Assembly: GCA_034509735.1 (NCBI GenBank)
Contig: JACGWO010000001.1
Coordinates: 33,979,966-34,043,965 of the forward strand
Origin: Sesamum alatum
Taxonomy: Eukaryota; Streptophyta; Magnoliopsida; Lamiales; Pedaliaceae
Direction of reading: 5' to 3'
DNA: 64,000 nt
The translations under genes and the position numbers were made by a program. Every line of letters starts with the position of its first letter. The stretch's first letter is position 1. The notes under the pieces are model-generated. The model saw nothing but the letters and a program-made list of their open reading frames with translations. It did no database searches and was not told the DNA's origin. Positions 55,185 through 64,000 of this stretch are shown here, in pieces.

Positions 55185-55800
55185 TCAAGAACATGTCCTT
55201 AGTCCTTTTCAGGTACTTCAGGATAGTCTTGACTGCACTCCAGTGTGCCTCCCCGGCACAGGACTGATATCGGCTAGTTACGCTCAAAGCGAAAGCCACA
55301 TCAGGCCTAGTGCACTGAACAGCATACTGTATGCTGCCTATGGCTGAAGCATAGGGGATGTCCAACATCCGTTTAAGCTCCTCATCAGTCTTAGGAGACT
55401 GCTTCTTGGATAACTTAATTCCATGCCTCATAGAAAGGAATCCTCGTTTTGAGTTCTCCATCTTGAATCTCTTCAAGACTTTCTCAATGTACGAGGACTG
55501 GGCCATTCCTAACATCCTTCTAGATCTATCCCTGTAAATCTTGATGCCAAGGATGTAGGACGCCTCGCCCATATCTTTCATGGAGAATTGCGTTGACAAC
55601 CAAGCTTTAGTGGTACCCAACATCTTAGCATCATTCCCAATGAGCAAGATGTCATCCACGTAAAGCACCAAAAACGCAACTGAGCTCCCACTGATCTTCT
55701 TGTATACACAAGGATCGGACTCGTTCTTAATGAAATCATATCCCCATATGACTTCATCAAAACGTATGTTCCACCTTGGGGTTTAACCCCTTTTGGTGGA
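55185..55800 (-). pseudogene. Element B reverse transcriptase, core deleted
   Basis: Frame 55671-55185 holds LYVDDILLIG (catalytic YVDD intact), IYRDRSRRMLG, KRGFLSMRHGIK, YASAIGSIQYAV and ALSVTSRYQSC, until element A begins. At about 55780 the N-terminal RT blocks are missing: DPPKGVKP joins straight to a GTYVLMKSYGD frame that is RT read out of frame. The same junction occurs in F at 31437. Confidence 0.88.
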
Positions 55801-57047
55801 TCTGCTAGGGTCCAAATCTTGTTTGTACCCATCGAGTCCATCTCGGATCTCATGGCCTCAAGCCACTAGTCCGAATCAATGTCCGACATCGCTTCTCCGT
55901 ACGTCTTTGGATCATTATCCAACTGACCGGTCAGGCCCAGAAATCCATACCTATCAGCTGCATGGGATACTCTGGCCGACCTACGGAGGACTGGAACAAT
56001 ATCAGTGGGAACCACTGGCTCAGATGTCACTGCCGCCTCATGGGGTGCCTCACTTGATTCCTCAAGGAGCACCTCATCGCGTCGACTATCCGATGGAAAA
56101 CCTTTTTCCAAGAACACTGCATTTCGCGAGACAAAAACCTTTTGCTCGGAGGGATCATAGAAATAATACCCCGCAGTTTCTTTCGGATAGCCGATGAACC
56201 TGCATAAACTAGACCCCGAGTCCAGTTTATCTCCCACTAATCTCTTGACATATGCGGGGCAACCCCACACTTTCAAGTATTTGTAGGAGGCAGGCTTGCC
56301 ATGCCATATCTCATATGGCGTCTGGGATACCCTTTTAGATGGCGCCAAGATCAAAACTTTGGCTGCCGTCTCAAGAGCATATCCCCAGAAGGAAAGGGGT
56401 AGTTCAGTAAAACTCATCATGGATCGGACCATGTCCAACAAGGTCCGATTCCTCCTTTCAGACACACCATTAAGCTGCGGTGTTCCAGGAGGGATCCACT
56501 GAGAGAGAATCTCATTCTCTTTTAGATAATCAGTAAACTCACCACTCAAATACTCTCCACCTCGGTCCGACCGAAGGGCTTTGATCTTTCGATCGGTTTG
56601 GTTCTCTACTTCAAGTCTGTATTCTTTAAACCTTCCAAAGGCTTCAGACTTGTACCTCATCAGGTAAACATAACCATACCGTGAGTGATCATCGGTAAAG
56701 ATTATGAAGTACGAGTACCCACCTCTAGCCTGAGTATTTAGTGGACCACAGACATCTGTATAGATCAAATCCAACAGACCACTGGCTAGCGTACTTTGTC
56801 CAACAAAGGGTTTCTTGGTCATCTTTCCCTTTAGACAGGATTCGCAGGTCGGTAGGTTGTCCAAATCGTCTATTTCTAGACTCTTTGAGTCCACCAACCT
56901 TCTTATCCTATCTTTAGAGATATGACCTAACCTCGCATGCCATATCTGTGCGTTATTATGATCATCACGTTTTCGTTTGTGTTCTGCAGTCATAATCCAA
57001 TTAGACTGTTGAAGTATGTACAGACCGTTGACCAATGTACCAAGCAA
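55801..57047 (-). pseudogene. Element B integrase
   Basis: The 393-codon frame 57047-55866 has GAG-pre-integrase (IWHARLGHISKDRI, CESC), integrase HTDV-type start (YTDVCGPL), FTDDHSRYGY and SDRGGEYLS with D-D-E intact, and the tail to YGEAMSDIDSD. It stops at 55866, where relatives have a Lys codon (WLEAM context). The 5' end overlaps the protease frame through a small indel near 57122. Confidence 0.88.
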
Positions 57048-57970
57048 ATGAGAAGTACCATCTTTGATAATGAAAAAACCGTTTTTATTGATGGTAAATT
57101 CATATCCCTCCTTATCAAGGACCAGATGGAAACAATGTTTTTAATCATGCTAGGTACATAGAAACAGTCGTTCAGTACAATCCTAACATGACTACTAATG
57201 GCTAACTCTAGTGATCCTACGGCATCCGCAGCAACGGCCTTGCCATCGCCTAGCCTCAGGATCATCTCATCCTTGGTTAGCCTTCTACTTCTTTGCAGTG
57301 CCTGCAAATCATTGCAGATGTGAGCACCACACCCGGTATCCAATACCCATGAAGCAGAATTAGTAATCATATTAACATCAACCACAAACACACCTGGGTT
57401 GGAGAGGAGTTGTGGGCACTCCCTCTTCCAATGCCCTTTCCCTTGGCAATGTATGCAGACATCATTTGCCTTGGACCGCTGAGAACCACGGGTCTTCCTT
57501 TTCCCTTTGCTCGGTCCAACTGGAGCAACAGGGACCCCCGGAGCGCGAGCAGGGGCCGCAACCGTCTTCCCTTTGCCCTTCTTCCTCTTCCAGCGTCCGG
57601 CCCTCTTGCCATTCGCCTTGGAGGTTGAAGCCTCTCCTATCAATACCGCCGGCGCCGACTTGTGGGTCGTTGCCTCGTATTGGACCAGCATGTTGATCAA
57701 TTCATGAATAGACTTCTCAAGTCCGTTCATGTTGTAGTTTACAACAAACGGGTCATAGGATGGAGGAAGCGACTGGAGGATCACGTCAATGTACGTGTCA
57801 TTGTTAAGCCCAGCTTTAAGGTCCTCGAGTTTCTCCACTAGGGAGAGCATCTTGACCCCATGACTCTGTACAGACGCTCCTTCAGCGAGCTTGGTGCCAA
57901 AGAATGCTTTTGTGGCGGCATATCTAATATGCCTATCCGGAACCGCATAAACCTCGTTCATGCGGAGCAT
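56990..57970 (-). pseudogene. Element B gag C-terminal part and protease
   Basis: Runs from gag (MLRMNEVYAVPDRHIRYAAT) through HELINMLVQYEATTHKSAPA, which spans the codons where E split D, then a basic linker, the zinc knuckle CIHCQGKGHWKREC and protease WVLDTGCGAHICN. It loses frame near 57122. This copy shows what D's gag looked like before E's insertion. Confidence 0.88.
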
Positions 57971-58254
57971 TATGGCGGAGCATTGTCCAGCCTCTCATAC
58001 TGCTTCTGGATGTCGTTAGACATCGAAGCCAGTATGATACTGCGTACTTTCCGGTTGTCCTCATGCCATTTCTCGAACGTCAAACGTTCTTCAGGCGTGG
58101 ACCCCTCCGGTAAGTCGCTCGGTGGCGGCTCGTCCAAGACGTAGCCTTGGTTCTCGAAACTGAGGACGATCCTCAGGTTTCTCAGCCAGTCCGAGTAGCT
58201 CGTTCCGTTGAATTTGTTAGTCTCAAGAATCATGGTTAACGGGTTCTTAGACAT
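57970..58254 (-). pseudogene. Element B gag N-terminus
   Basis: Starts at 58254 with MSKNPLTMILETNKFNG and runs 94 codons to KQYERLDN. A small deletion near 57978 relative to D shifts the frame into the next piece. Confidence 0.87.
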
Positions 58255-60000
58255 ATCTACATTAATGAAAATGTAAAGCAGAAATTAGCAGATGATGGTA
58301 ATATTATTGTTCAAGTTGAAGACTTGGTCTTTTAGTCTTTAACCCTCCCACTATTTATACGAAAATCCGCCACTCTCAAGTGGAGTTTCGGGAAACCATT
58401 TCCTAGTGGGCTTGGGATCCACAAGCGTAATCTCCATGCCCCGCTTTTACGATTCACATGAAGAAGACCTTGTGGGAGATATTCAATATCATTCTCATCC
58501 AATGAGATTCCCAAGATATTTTGCCTCACCTATTCACATGGTCCCGAGGACTCCAAGCGAACCATGTTACTCAGTGTTGGGCCCGACCCATCAACCAAAT
58601 CATGCCTCAAACTGTCGCCCCCCACGACTCGTGAGACAGTCTTTTTGTTCATAACAATAGTGCAGCTTTCCCCTAGTCCAAGTGTGCCACGACTCGTGAG
58701 ACCACACTTGGGTAGTGGTAGCTTCCTCACCACATTGCTGTGGATGGAAGGCTCGGACAGACCAAAATACCATTTTGATCCAAGTCCGTTCTGGGCCTAA
58801 TATTTAATTTGGTCCAACCAAATGAGAGTCTAAGTGTGACCGAGACCTCATCACATTATGGTGTTTTAGCATGCATAAATATCCAATATTTAAAGCGATA
58901 AATAAATACGCCGCATGCAGAAAACATAGCATACCCCTGTTAGGATGATCACAAGCCCAACCTATGCGACCGACTGAGCCCGCAGTAAGTCTATGGTCTG
59001 TCTAGGGTGGTCCTAAATTATTACAATAATAATAAAACCCATTGTCATTCCAATGGGCCTTGAAGTGCTTCTTGTTTCACGCCTTGATGCTCCTCCTTGG
59101 GGTCTCCGACTCTAATTGCTTGTTAAAAGTAAAACCTCACCAATCCTATCTACTCTCATTACAACGGAAAGTAATACATTGGTAATAAGAAAACAAGCCT
59201 TAACATCATGAGGCTGAAAATACGGGAGATGATAGTCCCAAAAACAAGAGGCACGCAGGCCCCACCCAACAGAAAATAAATGATCATACATTCATCCATA
59301 CATAAGGTCTAGGGCTCTTGTGATCATCCCATGTTGATTCCATCAACTCACATATAACATAATTATTCCAAATAATCATGCAATAAAACCAATGGATATT
59401 CCAAATATCCAAGTGATGTCCAACATCACAAAAGCATAAACATATAAATAATATGCAAAATTCAAATTTTAAATTTAATGGACATTTTGAACAATGCATC
59501 CAATGCATGTATTAATCCCAAATTAATTAAGCAAATTTAATCCAAGGAATAATCCAATTATTCTAAAATCAAAAATGCAAAATTAATATATTTTTAAGAA
59601 TATTGTGCAGAAAATACAGAAAATTAAATTTTCCGGAAAAAAAGTCGAAAAACGGCACAAAACGGCCCAGCCGTTGTGCTGGCCGGCCGGCCGCGCGCAC
59701 ATGGCAGCGCGCGCGCGCAGGCGCCCGCCTGTGCGCGGCCACTGCCGGCCCGACCAATTTTTTTTTTTTTTTTTTTTTTGCTTTTCAAAACTTTTTCAAC
59801 ACAATAGCACTAATATTATTCTGAAAATAAGCATGCAATTTTAGATCCAATCTAACAAAATTAAGCATGCCAAAAGTCCATTAAATCCAAATAATTGAAT
59901 CATCATATTATTCATATATTTATGTAATCAAACATGCCAATAAAGCCATTTAAAAGCAAGTAGATCATGCCAAACACATAGATCTATGCCCCTTATATCG
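58255..60000 (-). other. Element B untranslated leader
   Basis: 1.75 kb without a credible gene. It carries the duplicated palindrome (58622-58637 and 58687-58703), the cross-family block near 58935-59020, AT-rich sequence, a short GC-rich patch (59668-59752) and a 22-base T-run (59758-59779). Confidence 0.82.
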
Positions 60001-60020
60001 AACCGGGCTCTGATACCACT
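60001..60020 (-). other. Primer-binding site of element B
   Basis: The transcript sense reads AGTGGTATCAGAGCCCGGTT next to the 5' LTR. It is the initiator-Met tRNA type. Confidence 0.88.
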
Positions 60021-62251
60021 TGAAGGACAAGCGGATCCGCCCGGGAGAGCGAGCGGAAGCGAGAAAAGCGAGAAAAGGTGCGTAAATTTAAATAAAATTC
60101 AAAATACGCGAATCCCAAGGGGTGTACCCTTGGGTGCTCAAACGGGTGTTCGAGGTAGGATGTGTAAATATTAAAACATATATTTAAACACATAGGGCAT
60201 AGATATACAAATGAAATCAATCAAAGCGTAATAAACCGTTACCTTTGATTGTTTAGCGTATGCTCCTGGCTACTAGCGTTGTTCCTTCTCCGGAATGCTC
60301 ACGAAATCCAAATGTATGGATTCTCCAAAGGTGATCCACACCACATCGGAAGAAACACACGTTCTTCTTGCTAGAAAAGAACGGGTTTAGAAAGGAATCG
60401 GTTTAAGAGAAGAACACTATGAATTAGTGTTCTCTTAAACTTACTTTGTTCTTCTTCTTGATTCAAAATCAAGTGAAGAACACAAGTGTAAGAGAGGGAG
60501 GGAGCACGAAATTTTGAGAGAGAGGAGAGGATTTTTGTCTTCTCTTTTTCCTAGAAAAACATGAATAATGAATCACTTATGCTTGGTGTTGTATATTCTA
60601 ATATATATATATAATTAATGTGATTATTGGAATGTGTCTAGGTTCATCCAAGGATGTCTAGATTCATTTCAATCAATCACCATCAATTCTTCAATCAAGC
60701 CTACCAAAATTTATGGTATGATCAAATCATACCAAAAGGGAAGAGCTTGATTGGAGTTGATTTGTCTCTTTCCAAAAGAGATAAGTCAACATACCAGCTA
60801 GCATGAAACATGGCTGATTTTGCTTCCTCCAAGGGAGCGTGTCGGCCATGTTTAATTAAGGAAAGAAGTCCAACTTCTTCCCATTCCAAAATAGGAATTA
60901 TTTCGCCTCTCGGGTATAATTTAACGGACCGGGTTTTATCGTAATCCAATTGCGACGAACCCAATATTAAATCCAATTTAATGTCCACTTAAATTATTCC
61001 CGTTGATCTTTTAATCCAATTAAAAGATCCAACGTCTCAACATCTCAACTTTTCATATTTAATCGAAAATCCAATTTACCGATTAAATGAAAGCCCGATA
61101 CAATATCGGCCCGTCCATCCAATGGACTTTCCCTTAAGTAATCCAATTACTTATTTTATCCTTCGAGATTGACTCCAAGTCGATCTCTCAACCTCCTCGA
61201 TGATTTGTATGTGACCCTTTAGGTTCACCCTCAGCTAGACTTGGGCCCGTGTCCCACAAGGGCCCGTTACCATGGGTGGCCCTCTAGCAACGGTCCATGG
61301 CACTAGAGACTAGGTGAATTGGCGTGAACATTTAGGCGCCGATTCCGTACGGGTACGATCCTTCCGTCTACCGTCTCCCGGCCTTAGTCTAGGGTATGGA
61401 ATTGGGCGTCGGTTCCCATCCTTGACTAGGCATCTATGCTTAATACTCGAGACCACGTATGCTTCATTGCGTCGACACAGGAAACCATTCCCTGTTCGAC
61501 CAACCACTGTGGCCACAGCTTCAAACAGCATGAACGTGTCTCCGAGTGCATAGGAGATACCTCTGTCACATACTGACAGGGGACGGATCCTCTTCTTGGA
61601 ATCCACCGTCCTCGCTACACATTCCGACTGCACTGGACAAGGCTTATGATAATCATCTTACAGAATGATTACCTCTTACCAGATCCAAGATACAGCCGTC
61701 CTGTGCACGCGACTGCCATGATCCCTCAAGTCTGAGGATTACTCCCGTACTATCGGAATCGGGGAAAACCAATCATACCGACCAAGCCTCCAAGGCTTCC
61801 ATATGATGATCCCCGCGAGTCAGTCTAGTCGGCTCGACCCCAGTCGACCAACCCATCAAGATCGTGTAGGCGTCCCACGCCTGTCGCCGATGAAATACCG
61901 GCACTCATCCAATGAACACGACTCTTGACGCAAGTCTCAATAGGACTCTCGATGCCCTGTCTCGAGGTCCTCGACTTCGAACGTTTCAGACCCAACTCTT
62001 AATCAGTTGGTTTCATGACCACCATCCAATGCGTGGCCCAACTGCACGAGTTGTTATCCATGGTCTGTGGGCTTTGTTGCGATATAATATAAACACCGTT
62101 TTAACAAATGTAAGATGAGCGCAACAAAGAAGGTACCATTGGTGACGAACACTCATCTTATTCATCATATAATAATATTACATTCACATCAAGTTGTCGG
62201 ATAGGTTATAATCTACCAAACCTATTGGCTTTCTGGTCACCTATTCCAACA
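60021..62251 (-). repeat. Element B 5' LTR
   Basis: A full Fam2 LTR of 2231 bp, from TGAAGGACAAGCGG to CCTATTCCAACA. It has an intact U5 hairpin (near 60114), R/U5 hairpins and U3 inverted-repeat chain. It lacks the foreign insert seen in the 3' LTR. Confidence 0.95.
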
Positions 62252-64000
62252 GATGGGTTGGCCGACTGGGGTCGAGCCGACTGGACTGACTCGCGAGGAT
62301 CATCATATAGAAGCCTTGGAGGCTTGGTTGGTATGATTGGTTTTCCCTGGTTCCGATAGTACGGGAGTAATCCTCAGACTTGAGGGATCATGGCAGTCGC
62401 GTGCACAGGACGGCTGTATCGTGGATCTGGCAAGAGGTAATCATTCTGTAAGATGATTATCATAAGCCTTGTCCAGTGCAGTCGGAATGTGTAGCGAGGA
62501 CGGTGGATTCCAAGAAGAGGATCCGTCCCCTGTCAGTATGTGACAGAGGTATCTCCTATGCACTCGGAGATACGTTCATGCTGTTTGAAGCTGTGGCCAC
62601 AGTGGTTGGTCGAACAGGGAATGGTTTCCTGTGTCGACGCAATGAAGCATACGTGGTCTCGAGTATTAAGCATAGATACCTAGTCAATGATGAGAACCGA
62701 CGCCTAATTCCATACCCTAGACTAAGGCCGGGAGACGGTTAACGGAAGGATCGTACCCGTACGGAATCAGCGCCTAAATGTTCACGCCAATTCACTTCGT
62801 CTCTAGTGCCATGGACCGTTGCTAGACGGCTACCCATGGTAACGGGCCCTTGTGGGACACGGGTCCAAGTCTAGCTGAGGGTGAACCTAAAGGGTCACAC
62901 ACAAATCACCGAGGAGGTTGAGAGATCGACTTGGAGTCAATCTCGAAGGATAAAAATAAGTAATTGGATTACTTAAGGGAAAGTCCATTGGATGGACGGG
63001 CCGATAATGTATCGGGCTTTCATTTAATCGGTAAATTGGATTTTCGATTAAATATGGAAAGTTGAGACGTTTGATCTTTTAATTGGATTAAAAGATCAAC
63101 GGGAATAATTTGAATGGACATTAAATTGGATTTAATGTTGGGTTCGTCGTAATTGGATTACGATAAAACCTGGTCCGTTAAATTATACCCGAGAGGAGAA
63201 ATAATTCCTATTTTGGAATAGGAAGAAGTTGGACTTCTTCTCTTAATTAAACATGGCCGACATGCTCTCTTGGAGCAAGCAAAATCAGTCATGTTTCATG
63301 CTAGGTGGTAAGTTGACTTATCTCTTTTGGAAAGAGACAAATCAACTCCAATCAAGCTCTTCCCTTTTGGTATGGTTTGATCATACCATAAATTTTGGTA
63401 GGCTTGATTGAAGAATTAATTGTGATTGATTGGAATGAATCTAGACATCATTGGATGAACCTAGACACATTCCAATAATCACATTAATTATGTATATATA
63501 TTAGAATATATAACACCAAGCATAAGTGATTCATTATTCATCTTTTTCTAGGTTAAAGAGAAGACAAAAATCCTCTCCTCTCTCTCAAAATTCGTGCTCT
63601 CTCCCTCTCTTAAACTTGTGTTCTTCACTTGATTTTGAATCAAGAAGAAGAACCAAGTAAGTTTAAGAGAACACTAATTCATAGTGTTCTTCTCTTAAAC
63701 CGATTCCTTCTAAACCGTTCTTTTCTAGCAAGAAGAACGTGTGTTTCTTCCGGTGTGGTGTGGATCACCTTTGGAGAATCCATACGTTTGGATTTCGTGA
63801 GCATTCCGGAGAAGGAACAATGCAAGTAGCCGGGAGCATACGCTAAACAATCAAAGGTAACGATTTATTACGCTTTGATTGATTTCATTTTATATATCTA
63901 TGCCCTATGTGCTTAAATATATGTTTCAATATTTACACATCCTACATCGAACGCTCGGTTGAGCACCCAAGGGTACACCCCTTGGGATTCGCGTATTTTG
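62252..64000 (+). repeat. Element H 3' LTR, second part, running off the window
   Basis: Begins with TSD copy GATGG, then resumes the Fam2 LTR exactly where 42032 stopped. It reaches U5, with the CCCAAGGG and CCCTTGGG hairpin at 63966-63986. By comparison with D and B about 100 bp are missing past the window end. It displays the U3 inverted-repeat chain (62922-63476), a TATA-like stretch near 63492-63510 and two R/U5 hairpins (63628-63644 and 63661-63700). Confidence 0.93.
62922..63476 (+). repeat. Chain of short inverted repeats in Fam2 U3
   Basis: About a dozen near back-to-back inverted repeats, eight with the spacer TGG on the transcript strand. Left arms: GAGATCGACT (62922), TAAGTAAT (62957), GTCCAT (62983), TTGATCTTTTAAT (63071), ACATTAAAT (63118), TCGTAAT (63147), GAAGAAGT (63222), TCTCTTT (63321), each followed by TGG and the complementary arm. 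Others have spacers ATG (CCGATA, 63001) or TTGG (TTCCTATT, 63205). ATTGGAATG (63429) pairs at longer range with 63468-63476. Confidence 0.85.

Larger units (their letters stand above)
42033..62251 (-). mobile_element. Element B: Fam2 copia element in H's LTR, interrupted by element A
   Basis: A minus-strand element with a 5' LTR at 60021-62251, PBS, leader, gag (from 58254), protease, integrase, RT and RNase H (resuming at 44934 after A), and a 3' LTR at 42033-44541. GATGG at 42028-42032 and 62252-62256 is a perfect TSD. A deletion joins LTR to RNase H at 44541 and removes the LTR start and PPT. B carries the same RT deletion as F. Its 3' LTR also holds a foreign insert of about 500 bp absent from its 5' LTR. 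Confidence 0.95.

Noticed and set aside
61310..61633. A 107-codon open frame (starting MQSECVARTVDSKKRIRP) present in nearly all Fam2 LTRs
   Set aside because: It lies in U3 upstream of the promoter. Copies differ mostly by amino-acid-changing substitutions, an overlapping frame is open on the other strand, and the Fam3 LTR does not keep it. Recent shared descent explains it.
1..64000. CRISPR arrays, bacterial operons, prophage or plasmid functions
   Set aside because: No evenly spaced direct repeats with unique spacers and no bacterial gene families; all long frames are copia gag-pol or fragments of transposons.

Overview
The window is plant nuclear DNA made almost entirely of nested Ty1/copia LTR retrotransposons. 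I find no host protein gene, tRNA gene, CRISPR array or bacterial-type operon. The kingdom call rests on four things: copia gag-pol proteins in the order gag, protease, integrase, reverse transcriptase (RT), RNase H; primer-binding sites matching the 3' end of initiator-Met tRNA; a decayed plastid 23S rRNA insert; and a CACTA transposase remnant. Species cannot be told from the sequence.

Three related copia families occur, named here Fam1, Fam2 and Fam3. All LTRs start TGTTAGAATAGGTGACC after the polypurine tract (PPT) AAGTGGGAGAT. Fam1 LTRs are about 1.99 kb and end TTTCTTTCA; Fam2 LTRs are about 2.2 kb and end CTTGTCCTTCA; Fam3 is known only from truncated copies and has a Fam2-like U3.

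Layout. 1-1251: 3' part of a Fam1 LTR (+) inserted in the 3' LTR of element D. 1252-19989: D (Fam2, -), split in gag by element E (Fam1, -, 5738-15381). 19990-20175: tail of Fam2 LTR K, the target of D. 20176-22945: non-copia patchwork of plastid 23S-like DNA, an unknown block, a Fam3 LTR scrap, a Ty3/gypsy-like LTR and a CACTA fragment. 22946-27274: remnant J (Fam3, -), split by a Fam1 solo LTR with target-site duplication (TSD) TTGAC. 27275-28114: Fam2 LTR scrap I. 28115-32111: F (Fam2, -), truncated. 32112-40544: G (Fam1, -). 40545-42032 and 62252-64000: H (Fam2, +), split by B. 42033-62251: B (Fam2, -, TSD GATGG), split by A (Fam1, +, 44935-55184, TSD TCAAG), the most complete element here.

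Every copy is broken, so none looks autonomous. Older copies (D, E, G) carry mainly C-to-T type nonsense changes, whereas A carries extra A bases in A-runs. B and F share an identical deletion in RT, which implies a defective lineage copied in trans.

The most unusual signal is structural. The U3 regions of all three families are chains of short inverted repeats, usually with a three-base spacer (TGG, TAG or AGG on the transcript strand). Several stems keep pairing between families although their sequence differs. Other structured parts are a U5 hairpin with a constant ACAC loop, a duplicated palindrome in the leader, a CpG-rich leader island built of hairpins, and a W-box cluster upstream of the Fam1 TATA box.
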